A stretch of 64,000 nt of DNA. Source: Sarcophilus harrisii (Eukaryota; Chordata; Mammalia; Dasyuromorphia; Dasyuridae). Within the stretch, counting starts at the first letter, position 1, and every line of letters starts with the position of its first letter. The position numbers and the translations under genes are program-made. Shown in pieces: positions 53,930-64,000 of the stretch. The stretch spans positions 220,227,997-220,291,996 of the forward strand of contig NC_045429.1 of the NCBI RefSeq assembly GCF_902635505.1. Direction: 5' to 3'. Below the pieces are notes generated by a model that was given only the letters and a program-made list of their open reading frames with translations, was not told the DNA's origin and searched no databases.

Positions 53930-54344
53930 GTCTAAGTTAATACACCCTGGTGCAAGATCCCCATGGTACAAATTAACACATGTCCACACCGTGCCTACAA
54001 ATCTCCTAGGTAACATATACTATAACCAGCCCTAGAGCTTCTCCTCCTTATCCCTATCTCATCACTAGATCCCACCAGTAACCTTCAAAGCCTTCCCTCC
54101 TATGCTAAGGTAGGCCATGTCAGGTATTAAGATAATTTACATTTAGCACATTGAACTTCAGCACAGAACACTTTCTATCCCTTCTTAGAAATAGTTTTTG
54201 ATAGATGCCTCATGTACCAAATTCAGAAACTGCTGCCAAATCCTGATGACATTGCCAACTGAGTTTAGGATTTCAGAAACAATTAACTACAGTAAAAGAA
54301 AGAGGTTTGAAGGAAAAGTAACAGGCACTGAAAGCTTCTAAAAA

Positions 54345-54425
54345 AGTATCAAATTGAGATAATATCTGTAAAGTGTTTTGCAAACCTTAAAATTCCATAT
54401 AATGCTAGTTATTTATCAACTTCAT
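54345..54425 (+). repeat. MIR 3' fragment
   Basis: 'gataatatctgtaaagtgtt' and 'ttgcaaaccttaaaattcca'. 53940-54344 is unassigned. Confidence 0.6.
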
Positions 54426-54559
54426 CATCTTTAGTATTATAAATAGAAAGATCCAACAAAACATGCATTTCAAAGGAATTTTACAAGGAAATCTTTATTA
54501 AAATATGCTAATACCAAAAGTGTTTCAAGAGTAGCAAAGTATATTACAAATATCTCATA

Positions 54560-54742
54560 TTTATAAATTCAAAACTGACTCATAGCTTATTAACTGTGTG
54601 ATCTTGAGGAAGTCATTTAACCCTGTTTGCCTCAGTTTCCTCATCTATAAAATGACCTGGAGAAGCAAATGACAATCTATTCCAGTATCTTTACAAATAA
54701 AACCCCAACTGAATAGTAAGATATGACTGAAAAACAACCAAA
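54560..54742 (+). repeat. Long CORE-SINE, 5'-truncated
   Basis: 'tgtgtgatcttgaggaagtc', 'cctcagtttcctcatctata' and 'gaatagtaagatatgactga'. Confidence 0.85.
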
Positions 54743-54749
54743 TATTAAT

Positions 54750-54925
54750 AATTCTTACAATGACTTTTGGGAGGGTGGGTATTATTATATCCATTTTACA
54801 GATGAGAAAACTGAAACAAACTGAGTTTAAATGATTTGCCCAAAGTCTCATGGCTAGTGGTGAGTCTGAGTAGGATTTGAATTCAGGGCTTCCTAATAAA
54901 AAGTCTAGTACTCTGCCCATCGTGT
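54750..54925 (-). repeat. MIR-type SINE
   Basis: 'tattatatccattttacaga', 'tgagaaaactgaaacaaact' and 'ggatttgaattcagggcttc'. Confidence 0.7.
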
Positions 54926-55164
54926 TCTGGAATATGTTCCAATATTCTGCCCACTTATTTTCATATGGGCATTTAAGGGCCTTATAGGGCAATCACAAAG
55001 CATTTGTGTTTAAAAATGGGATTTTGTGTCAAAAAAGTTACTCAGGATACTTAAAAACACTATAATTTCCCAAAATATATCTTAGTCTGCTTTCCTCCTA
55101 TTCAATTCTGTTGTTCTTCAAACCCATTTGTTTGTTTGTTCATCTTGGTAAAAAAATACCATTA

Positions 55165-55348
55165 TGAGCTTCATAATGAAATGAGCTTCATTAGCTCATT
55201 TTACAGGAAAAAAACTAAGAAAACTAAGAAGGTCAGGATTAAGTGACTTGCCCAGAGTGACACAGTTAGTAAATGTCTGAGGCCAGATTTGAATCAGGAA
55301 GGTGAGTCTTCTATGCCAGTAATTCTCTCCATCACATCACCTACTATT
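55165..55348 (-). repeat. Long CORE-SINE, tail-truncated
   Basis: 'ttagctcattttacaggaaa', 'ggattaagtgacttgcccag' and 'gtctgaggccagatttgaat'. Confidence 0.8.
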
Positions 55349-55429
55349 CAGTTTTTAGGTTGAGTTTATTGCATCTGCAATGCCTGGTCCAGATAGATGT
55401 AATGATGTACTTCACAGTCTAAATGCATA

Positions 55430-55432
<3 letters not shown>

Positions 55433-55460
<28 letters not shown>
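55433..55460. repeat. (GT)n microsatellite
   Basis: About 13 GT units. Confidence 0.93.
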
Positions 55461-56204
55461 TTGTATACCAGGCCCAAGAGATAGTCACCCCTAACTATCT
55501 TAAATCAACCAGGATAAATATATTGGTGATGCTGTAATAAAACTTTGCATTTTCCATAAATTTCCCTAGTACATTTTCAATTTTTCAGATCACTTTTCCA
55601 TCTAATACCTCATGTTAGTTTTAACTTTAGCATCCTTCAAATGTATTTCTCCTCTTTTCATATTTATATACTATATAGTATATATTTATATTTGTATATA
55701 TACATATATACACACTAATATAAATATTTTATATATACACTAAACCAATTTTCATATTAGGTCATAGAATTTTATAGCTGGAAGAGACTTTCATTTTTAC
55801 ACAAATTTATTGGTTTTACCACTCCTCTGAAATTGTCTTTTTGGAGGCTCTTGTTAGGCTCACTGGCACTAGGAAGTTTGTCTGATTAACATTTTCTTTG
55901 GGGTAATTATAACTCAACATACCCTCAGCTAAATAGAGGCTATGAATTTCCCTTCTCTTCTATGACTAATCTTGCTAATTGGCTATGCTTTTCAGCTGAT
56001 GAAGAAGCTACAATATATTCCAAGTCTAGTAAGGGCCTCTTGATTTCTTTTTGCTATATGGGTATGACTTAAGACCACTTGGTAACATAACCTAGACTTT
56101 TGACTCTTTTTACAATCAATCATATTGTTTCCCTCATTTGAACTAGTTTGCATTTTTCTTCCTATAGAGACCTAGTCATAGTATTAGAACGCAAGCTAAC
56201 TATA
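55461..56204. other. Unassigned, with AT-rich patch near 55665-55740
   Basis: No repeat or gene recognised beyond TATA-rich simple sequence. Confidence 0.3.
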
Positions 56205-56410
56205 TTAGATGGTTTAGTGCATAAAGTAGGATAGATCTAGCGTCAGAAAGAATTGAACTGAATTTTGGTTTTAGATACAAACTGTATAACATTTGGCAAG
56301 TTAGTTGCTTAACCTCTGCTTAAATTTTTTAATCTATAAAATAGAAATTAATAATTACACCTACTAATGGGATAAATTATTTGATATAAAAAGGCCAGAG
56401 ATTTTACAGT
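56205..56410 (+). repeat. MIR-type SINE
   Basis: 'tagatggtttagtgcataaa', 'tttaatctataaaatagaaa' and 'acacctactaatgggataaa'. 56411-56700 is purine-rich and unassigned. Confidence 0.65.
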
Positions 56411-56704
56411 GGAGGGGAAAATGGTAAAAGGGTAGAAGGAGCATTTGAACTTTACTTTTATAGGAATTGGCTCAAAGAGATAGTAACATACACACTCAGG
56501 TGAAGAAATCTATTTTTACCCTTTAGAAAAGTAGGAGAAGAAAGGAATAAGAGAAGGTGGGAGTCTGTTAGAAGGTAGGGCAGATCGGGGGAAGGTAAAA
56601 GTCAGAAGTAAAAGAGTTTTGGGAATAGAGGATGAAAAGAGAGAGAATAGGATAAATGGGAAGAAAATAGGATTGAAGGAAATATATAGTTAGTAATTAT
56701 TACT

Positions 56705-57775
56705 CTGAATTTTTTTTTTACAAATTTCTATGATAGAGACCTCACTTTACAAATATGTAGAAAATTGAATCAAACTTATAGACACAAGTCATTCCTCAAT
56801 TGATAAATGGTAAAAATTTGAATGGGCAGTTTTCAAACAAAGAATTCAAAGCTATTTATAGTTATATGAAAAAATGCTCTAAATCACTATTGATTAAAGA
56901 AATACACATTAAAATAATTCTGAGCTACCATACATACCCATAAAATTGATTAATATGATGGAAAAGAACAATAACAAATGTTGGAGAGGATATGGGAAAA
57001 TTAAAACACTAACACACTGTGGTAAAATTGTATACTGATTCAGCCATTCTGGAGAGCATTCTGGAGCTATGCCCCACGGGCTATGAAGCCATCCATACTC
57101 TTTGATCAATCAATATAACTACTAGGTCTATATCCTAAAGAGATACAGACCTATCTATATATAGACAAAAAGGAGAAGGATATATAAGTACAAAAATATT
57201 TATAGCAGCTCTTTTACTGGTGGCACAGAATTGGATGGGCAAGATGTCCATCATAGAGGAATGACTGTACATGTTATTATATATGATTATGATAGAATAT
57301 TATTGTGTTATAAGAAATGATGAAGAGGCACTCTTAAAAAAACCTAGAATGACTAGTCTAAACTGATGCAAAGTGAAATGAGAGAATCAGAAGAACACCA
57401 TACATGGTAATAACAATGTTCTAAATTATACTGTGTATAATTTAGCTCTTCTCAGCAGTGCAATGATCCAAGACATTTCTGAAAGACTTTTGATGAAAGG
57501 TGATGGCCATCTGCAGAGAAGAATTGATGGAGAATGAATGTACATCGAAGATAGTTTATTTTATTTTTCTTGTTTGTTTTTGTTTTGGTCTATCTTTTTT
57601 CTTTTAAAGAATCACTTACATGGCAATGTGTTTTGCATGACTACAGATGTATAGCCTATATCAAATTTGCTTGCCTTCTCAATGAGGTAATAGGGAGAGG
57701 GAGAGAATTTGGAACTCAAAATTTGAAAAAAAATATTTTACATGTAATTGAAAAAATATTAAATATTAAAAGTAA
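56705..57775 (+). repeat. L1 ORF2 C-terminal region and 3' UTR
   Basis: 'cattcctcaattgataaatg', 'taaatcactattgattaaag', 'tgttggagaggatatgggaa', 'attctggagagcattctgga' and 'aagtgaaatgagagaatcag'. Older than the copy at 20604 by divergence. Confidence 0.85.
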
Positions 57776-57889
57776 TAATCCCTTCCTTTCTGCTTTGTTG
57801 TGATGATCAAATGACATAATGTTATGGACTTTGCAATCTCAGGACCACATATGGGCATATACTGTCCTAATTTCCAAAATAGGAATACA

Positions 57890-58175
57890 TACAGGTTAGT
57901 AACCTTAACGTAATTTCTTGGCAGTTTTCTAAACTAGATAATTAATGAGAGAGTTTCTGAATAATTGTGTGGAAAGGTAATTTCTAAACTAGATAATTAA
58001 TGAGAGAGTTTCTGAATAATTGTGTGGAAAGGAAGTGATAGGTTCATTAAGAACAAATCATGTCAAAAAGAATCCCATTTCCTTTTGTGACACAATAATA
58101 GCTAATAGAGCCAGGGAAAGATAACTGCATTTTAGAAAGACATTTGACAACCTCTTTATGACATCTTAAGATATA
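57890..58175 (+). repeat. L3/CR1 RT fragment containing a tandem duplication
   Basis: 'caggttagtaaccttaacgt', 'ggttcattaagaacaaatca' and 'agaaagacatttgacaacct' follow the L3/CR1 order (RPISL..., FIKNKS, KKAFD). Confidence 0.65.
57926..58032. repeat. 55-bp tandem duplication
   Basis: 57926-57977 and 57981-58032 are identical over 52 bases (starting tttctaaactagataattaa). No differences, so recent or sequence-corrected. Confidence 0.95.
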
Positions 58176-58317
58176 AGATATCTTTAAGATAGCTTTTCCT
58201 CAGAATGAGCTAAGACTTTGTAATTCCCAAGAGATGGAGAATATAGATTGCAATATGGATTCTTAAGGACATTCGAAAAACAAACTTTGATAAAATCCTT
58301 ATAGATATATCATTAGA

Positions 58318-58505
58318 GTAGCATCTTGGTAGAATGGGAAGAATCCTAGATTTGAAACCAAAAGGCCTGGATTTGAATCCTAGCTCTGCCATCTCTGAGA
58401 TCCTAGCCAAACTATGAAACTTCTCTTAGATTTTCCTTATTTATAAATTGAGGAAGAGAAATAAATGAATTCTAAGGTTCTTCCCAATTAAAATTCTGTG
58501 ACCTC
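58318..58505 (+). repeat. THER-type CORE-SINE
   Basis: 'ggcctggatttgaatcctag', 'agattttccttatttataaa' and 'ttctaaggttcttcccaatt'. Confidence 0.75.
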
Positions 58506-58509
58506 ATGA

Positions 58510-58795
58510 GCCTATCCTGTGTGACCTTGGACAAGACTTTTTTAACTTTTCTGGGCCTCAGTTTCCTCATCTGCAAAATGATAAGAAAAAATGACCTTTA
58601 GGGGCAGTTAAATGGTCCATTGGAAAGAGCACTGACCCTGGAGTCAGCAGGACCTGAGTTCACATCAAGTTCAGGTATTTAACGCTTATTAGCTGTGTGT
58701 GACTCTGGGCAAATCACTTATTGCCTTCTTTAAACTCCAAAAATATAAGGAATAAATGACCTTCAAAATTCCTTCTAACTCTAAATCTATAATGG
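58510..58795 (+). repeat. THER-type CORE-SINE split by a short SINE
   Basis: 'gtgtgaccttggacaagact' and 'cctcatctgcaaaatgataa' before the break, 'ccttcaaaattccttctaac' and 'tctaaatctata' after it. Confidence 0.8.
58599..58752 (+). repeat. Short A-tailed SINE nested in THER SINE, with target-site duplication
   Basis: Head 'ggggcagttaaatggtccat', then 'gagtcagcaggacctgagtt' and 'gactctgggcaaatcactta'. AAATGACCTT flanks it at 58589-58598 and 58753-58762. Confidence 0.93.
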
Positions 58796-58974
58796 TAGAA
58801 TGAGTATAAAAATACAAGTAAGTGCAGAGAAATCTGAACTGATTTTAATCATAGGACTTGATTTTAATTTAATTATTTTATTCATTATGTAATGATATTT
58901 AAATATAAATAGTACATAAAATTAATTTAAATTTAATTTTAGTATCTTATAGTTGTTGGAAGGGGTATTAATAA

Positions 58975-59590
58975 CTATCTAATCCAATCCTTGCCTGAGC
59001 AAAGGCAAGGATCTATGAGATATGACCAAAGATTAATAATATTATCTGTGGTATAATTGACAAGTTATCATCCAGCATTTCCCTGCCTGAGAATCTCCAG
59101 TGAATAAGGAAACTCTAATCTACAAGGAAGTTCAGGACATCTTGGCATTGTCCTAATTCTAAGTATTTCAGGACAATAGCCAAGCTCTGAAGATGGGAAT
59201 AATTTTTTTTTTCCATTTTGTCTTTATATCTCTAGTATTTAGAACAAAACCTTGCATACAGTCAGTACTTAAGAAATGCTTTTTGGATTGGATATAATTA
59301 ACAATTTTCTCCCAACATGAAGCCCAATTCTGTCTCTCTGCAACTCCCACCTGTCATTTCTTATTCCGTCCTCTGTGGTCAAATGGAACAGGTTTATTCC
59401 TATGACAACGTGCAAATATTTGAAGACAGCTAAATCTTTTCTTCTCCAGGTTAAACATCATCATTTTCTTCATTTATTTTTCAGATGGCTCAGTCTTCAT
59501 TCCCCTCATCATCTTCCCCCTCTCAATATGCTCTATTTTGTGTATAACCTTCCAAAAATGCGGCTTCTAGAATTGAACAAAATAATCACT
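58975..59590 (-). repeat. L3/CR1 3' region, interrupted by an L2 3' scrap
   Basis: 'gcatttccctgcctgagaat', 'ctccagtgaataaggaaact', 'tctctctgcaactcccacct' and 'caaatatttgaagacagcta' are the complement of the L3/CR1 3' end. 59215-59290 ('tagaacaaaaccttgcatac', 'aagaaatgctttttggattg') is an L2 terminus in plus orientation. Confidence 0.7.
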
Positions 59591-59599
59591 GGCATAGAG

Positions 59600-59850
59600 T
59601 TATTGTTCAGTCATTTCAGTTATGTCCAACTCTTTTTGATTCTTGACTCCATTAGGAGTTTTCTTAGCAAAGATACTAGAATGGCATTTCCTTCTCCATT
59701 TTACAGATGAGAAAACTGAAGCAAACAGGGTTTAGGTGACTTGCCCAGGGTGACAAAGCAGCGCCTGAGGCCAGATCTGAAGAGTTAAACAGTTAAAAGA
59801 CTTCTTGACTCCTAACACAGCACTGTATTCATTGTGCCACTTAACTGACA
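59600..59850 (-). repeat. Long CORE-SINE
   Basis: 'tattgttcagtcatttcagt', 'gagttttcttagcaaagata', 'gtgacttgcccagggtgaca' and 'gtattcattgtgccacttaa'. Confidence 0.88.
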
Positions 59851-59914
59851 GATTAGAAAAGAATAAGTAATGTGGAAATTTTATATCACTAGATTTGGAA
59901 TTCTTGATATTGAT

Positions 59915-60085
59915 TAGTGTCAGATGAAGACTATAGACCCCTTTTCAGAATAATGTTTTTAAATGCATAAAATAAAATACATAGGAATGCAAAGGAGACC
60001 AGTTATACTGAAATATAGCTATAAAAATATATAAAACATCTTTATGAACTTTAGGTTAAGAAATCCTACACGAGATTATACAGTG
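59915..60085 (-). repeat. hAT-like DNA transposon fragment
   Basis: 'ctatagaccccttttcagaa', 'aataaaatacataggaatgc' and end 'ctttaggttaagaaatccta' match an old hAT-type repeat; related to 32425-32560 in the opposite direction. Confidence 0.5.
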
Positions 60086-60179
60086 TCAAAAATGACTATA
60101 GGTTTTACTATAGTTGTTGACTGGGTCAATATAGTACTTTGAAATTCTGGAATGCTTTTTTTTATAATACTAATTGCTT

Positions 60180-61100
60180 ATCAAGATAGCATATGTTTAT
60201 CCAACTGGTGATAAATAGACATCAACTGGAGTATGGAAAGGTGGATTTGTTTGTTTATTATTTTTTTTAGACTTAACTGAGTTTTTATCAGACATGATTA
60301 TGATTTTATGGTCTTGCTAATCACTCCATAAGCACAAATGGCTAAGAGTAGGCACAGCTGTGCAAGAACACAAATACATCCTCTAAGAAACAGGAGAGCT
60401 AAAAGTGTGCTCTGGCTCTATGATGATTCAGTTTAATTTTGAAAAATACAAACAAATCCCCTTTTAATGAAGCCTGTGAATAAAGAAAAGCCTTGAGGTG
60501 AATTTCAAATGATTTTTGCCCAGTAGAGAAGGAAAGAGAATGAGTGAGTTTTTGTAACTATAAGAAAGCGGTGTTCAAAACTGAATTTGGTTCCTATTGT
60601 TTTACAAAATTTGTAATTACTCAGCTTTACACGTATTTTTACTTGAATGGGAAGCAGCATAGGGAAGGAGGTGAAGAGGGGACATGATGAATCATTGCTA
60701 TAAAGCTCAGAAACAGTGATATCTTTTCAGGTCCCTGAGATCTTCTGAAGCTTTTCCACCCCCTCCTCCTGTTCCAATTTGGTGTTAGCATTTACTGAAT
60801 CTCTCACTAGGATTGTAATCTGATGATATGTTGGTGGGAGGACAGCTCAAGTGATAAGGGGCCATATAGGAAGCTGACAACTAAGCTTTAAATTCCCTGA
60901 GAGGAGTTCTTAAAAGGAGCTTTAGTAGAGAGCAAGTCATCCAAGCGAAGCATCTTTTAAAAACTATTAAGCTAATTAGAAGAGAGGCTTCTCTTACTGA
61001 AAACAATTCTTCCTGGTTGGTTTGAAGCAGCTGTTAGTAAATTTTATTAATGGACTAAAATTATTTCCTTATAGAAAATGATAAGTTTTTTGTTTTCTCT
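60180..61100. promoter_or_regulatory. Large unique block, candidate intronic regulatory DNA
   Basis: About 900 bases with no recognisable repeat, the longest such block on the HTR1E intron side. Ordered text such as 'ggtcttgctaatcactccat', 'gtaggcacagctgtgcaaga', 'ttgtaattactcagctttac' and 'ctattaagctaattagaaga' contains E-box (CAGCTG) and TAAT words. It looks constrained, but conservation is not visible here. Confidence 0.3.
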
Positions 61101-61264
61101 AATAGACAGATGTTGAGAAAGGAGTCCTGAGTAGTAGAAAGCATACTGGGACCTGGGCTGAATCATTCTATCACACTTACTAGATTAAAGACACTTAGTC
61201 AATTTGAAATAGATAATAGAATAGAAAAGATATCTTGAGTTAATTTACAAAGAGTTAGCTTTTT

Positions 61265-61335
61265 GTGGCTTACAAAGTTTTTCTCATAGCAACCCCACGA
61301 AATGTGGATATCTCCATTTTATAGATGATGAAATT
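61265..61335 (-). repeat. MIR fragment
   Basis: 'ctcatagcaaccccacgaaa' and 'ctccattttatagatgatga'. Confidence 0.5.
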
Positions 61336-61489
61336 TGACATGTAAAGTTTGACATCTTTCTTTGAGTATGGGAACCTCTTCCTCATCAGTTTGAATCCAC
61401 CTCTCCTTTTGATCCTATTACTTTCTGGGAGATTATTTTATCAACGAGTAATTTTCTTTTACATCCTCATCTTTCCATCTTCCCTGATT

Positions 61490-61690
61490 TTTTTCCCCTG
61501 TGTTTTGAAAACTTTGAAAAGTTCAGACTTCTTAAAACATTTTTCCTTTAAATCCGATATTGTTTCTCCAAGTTATTGTCCTATCTTCTATTTTTTAAAA
61601 GTACCAAACTTTTAAGAAAGAGAAGTGCACATTCACTTCTAATTCTTACAAGTGCTATTCATTCCTCAGCATATTTTCCTTTAGGAAGAC
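61490..61690 (+). repeat. L2 LINE ORF2 fragment
   Basis: 'ccaagttattgtcctatctt' and 'caaacttttaagaaagagaa' then 'cacttctaattcttacaagt' follow the L2 RT N-terminal order. Confidence 0.5.
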
Positions 61691-61734
61691 CATCACTTTG
61701 TTTGAAAAGGTCACCCATTGCATTATCTTGATTT

Positions 61735-61880
61735 ATGTCTTGCCACTGGTGACCTTGAATACTCTCAAAGAGAAAGGGAAGCTGATGACTTTGCCTCACT
61801 TAAATCCAATTTAGGAGCAAGTCAAAACACCCTCATGAGGTCAAAGGCCCTCTTTGAAAATGAAGGACAAACAACAACAA
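61735..61880 (-). repeat. 'gaagaggacca' SINE-like repeat
   Basis: 'tgactttgcctcacttaaat', 'ccaatttaggagcaagtcaa' and 'cctctttgaaaatgaaggac' are the complement of the family head. The frame at 61718-61972 is an artefact. Confidence 0.8.
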
Positions 61881-61884
61881 AATT

Positions 61885-62050
61885 CATGAATATTGGCAAG
61901 TCGTATAACTTTGTCCTTCAATCTATGCAAAATTGGCATAGTAATACTTGTAATATTTATCTCACAAGGTAGTGAGTATCAAATAAAATCATATATGTAA
62001 AATGATATTTAAACCTTAAAGAACTTTATAAATGTCAGTAATCACTAATG
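61885..62050 (+). repeat. MIR-type SINE 3' part
   Basis: 'ttggcatagtaatacttgta', 'atctcacaaggtagtgagta' and 'cttaaagaactttataaatg'. Confidence 0.65.
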
Positions 62051-62054
62051 TTAA

Positions 62055-63355
62055 AGTAAACTAAGTTGGCATATAAAGTGGAGAATAAAACAATTAACAT
62101 GGTGGTGATTTCATATTGTAATATTTGCTGAGTGAAGAATAATCAAAGTAATATGAAAAATGGAAAGTGCTTGTTTTAATCATTTATCAATTCTGTTAAT
62201 ATAATTGATATACCTATTAAATAAAGATACATTAGTCTGTTCAAGTCAATACTTATTAGCAGATATCATTTAATTAATTTTATTAAACAGGCATTACAGA
62301 GACTCTCAATGAAATTCAAAGCAAAAAAGTGATTCAATTGCCTACACTGTAAAAAACAATGTGGATGAAAGATACATTTGGCTAGATTGTGACATCTAAC
62401 TATATATGGCCCACTGAGTTATTCCATCAATAGGAATATTTTAGATACTTACTATAGATGGCCTGTGAGCTGAATGCAGCATCAAAATGAAAAAGGAAAA
62501 GACTTTCCTGGACTGTTTTGCTTTCACTGATTCTAATTTGCTTACTACTTTATAAATTCATCTCTTAAACACCAATATCTGCTCTGAGAGGCTACCTAAT
62601 CACAAAGCATGGAATAAATTGGCTTTAGGAAAATTAAGGTAACAAAAATATAAGGTGGGCATAAACTGATTGTAGCTTCTTGCCAAAAATGACCTGCGTG
62701 CATAAAGAATGTAGAAAATAAAGTTCATTGGGCATTATGATGAACATGAAAAACAAGAGAACTACTCCACTGGTATAATGTTAACTCATAGATTCCAAAA
62801 GAAGAAGAGGAAATCCTCTGGCATACTGAGTGAATCCTACATGGAGAATTTTGGAGATATGTTAATAAGGATTATATAGGATTAGATGAAATGGAAGAAT
62901 TAGGACCTGGGTAAGTAAAGGAGTACTCATGGCTATCAAATCATGAATTCTTCTGTCCATCAAAATATTTATGGCCTGAGCACCTCCTAAGATTCTCAAA
63001 TTTAAATTGATTACCACTTAAAATTCTACTAATTTGAGATAAAGGAAAATTAACTTTTTATTTTCTACAAGAAAGAATATTTTAGACTCTCTGACTCAAA
63101 TTAGGATCATAGTACTTGTCAGTATTTGAACACATTTTCTTAAAATTTTTTGAAATTAAAAAGTGGAGAAAATAGCCAAGTCTTCTTTAAACTCTGAAAA
63201 TGCAAATGAAGAAAGAAGGATACCTATAAGGCAGAGAAGCCACATTAAGTTTAGAAAATACCTAGGAATCTAAATCTACCTGTGGTGTAAAGTGTGAGAA
63301 GAGAAGCAATGTGAGATAAAGCTGAATAGGAAAGTAGAAAACAGGTTTTTTGTCT
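62055..63355. other. Unassigned 1.3 kb
   Basis: Reads like decayed coding-type repeat in places (62280-62900, plus strand), but I could not name it and no frame over 60 codons survives. Confidence 0.3.
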
Positions 63356-63361
63356 ATTTTG

Positions 63362-63560
63362 CTTTTGTTTTCTATCATGTCTGACTCTGCATGATTCCAT
63401 TTGGCTTTTTCTTGGCAATGATACTGGAAAAATTTGCTATTTATGTCTCCAATACATTTTACAAATGAGAAAACTGAGGCAAACAGGATTAAGTGACTTG
63501 CCCAGGGTCATATAACTAGTAAATGTCTGAGGTCAGATTTGAACTCAACTTCTCCAGGCC
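63362..63560 (-). repeat. Long CORE-SINE
   Basis: 'atcatgtctgactctgcatg', 'ggctttttcttggcaatgat' and 'gaggcaaacaggattaagtg'. Confidence 0.88.
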
Positions 63561-63599
63561 AAGACAACTTTGAATACCAGGTTGGAGAGTTTTCAACCT

Positions 63600-64000
63600 A
63601 GAGGCAATAAGTAACTACTCAATTTTTTGACTTATGTATCTGGACTTGTGTTTGGTACCTGTGTCCAGATGTATTGCCATTGAAAGAAACTGGAGGCAAG
63701 GAGATCAATTAGGAGGCCATTATAATAATTGAGGCAAGGCTGAACTTGAACAAGACTGGTTAAATGGAGAGGAGATGACAAATATAATATGTCTTAGAAG
63801 ATACAATTAACATGGCTTGATAAATGAATGGAGATGGCATGTTAGGAAGTTAGAAACCAGTCAAAGATGACTTTGAAGCCATAAATCCCAGGGTTTGGGA
63901 GGATGGTATCCTCAGCAGAAATAAGGAAATATGAAAACTGGATATTGGGGTGGGGAAGGATAATAACATTTTCATATTGAGTTTGAGGTGCTCAGGGAAC
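63600..64000 (-). repeat. L2 LINE ORF2 3' part, continuing past the window edge
   Basis: 'ggaggccattataataattg', 'gaggatggtatcctcagcag' and 'attgagtttgaggtgctcag' are the complement of the L2 region after the RT palm; cut by the window end. Confidence 0.65.

Noticed and set aside
54645-54992. 115-codon minus frame
   Set aside because: Runs through two SINEs (54560-54742, 54750-54925), so it is repeat-derived.

Overview
This window is vertebrate nuclear DNA, almost certainly from a marsupial. Three things point that way. There is one mammalian single-exon GPCR gene. The dominant interspersed repeats are tRNA-derived CORE-SINEs of the kind very common in marsupial genomes, mostly in a long form whose tail reads 'gggttttcttggcaaaga' and a short A-tailed form. 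There are also many L1, L2 and L3/CR1 fragments, MIR/THER-type SINEs and hAT elements. I cannot name the species. Repeat family names are from memory and should be read as types, not database assignments.

The only protein-coding gene I can support is HTR1E, the serotonin receptor 5-HT1E, on the minus strand at 36571-37668. It is an intact 365-codon frame with every canonical aminergic GPCR motif. A plausible splice acceptor 189 bases upstream of the ATG suggests the usual two-exon layout, with an untranslated first exon beyond the right edge. On that reading, 37858-64000 is intron 1 and 1-36570 is 3' flank, with at most the first few hundred bases below 36571 being 3' UTR.

Layout. 1-6600: L3/CR1, L1, L2 and SINE pieces, including one collinear ~2.5 kb L3/CR1 element split by several later insertions. 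6600-13600: SINEs, mixed with unique stretches that look like conserved non-coding DNA (7640-7870, 10330-10740), and an old MER5-like hAT element carrying a younger hAT insertion. 13600-19900: L1, L2, a 142-bp tandem duplication, a (GA)n tract flanked by inverted LTR copies. 20000-26035: an L1 with perfect target-site duplications, a solo LTR, and two L1 5' ends facing each other. 26035-36570: unique DNA, microsatellites, L2, another LTR and MIRs. 36571-37857: HTR1E coding exon. 37858-64000: probable intron with short SINEs, L1 and L2 copies in both orientations, a CT tract, a triplet-repeat tract, a hAT MITE with a perfect 8-bp target duplication, a 55-bp tandem duplication, and a unique block at 60180-61100 that looks like regulatory DNA.

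I found no tRNA or rRNA gene, CRISPR array, operon or other multi-gene system. The other open frames are simple-repeat translations, transposon remnants or antisense shadows. The most useful leads are the candidate conserved elements around HTR1E, the nested insertions that give a relative chronology, and several stretches of repeat-like DNA I could not assign.
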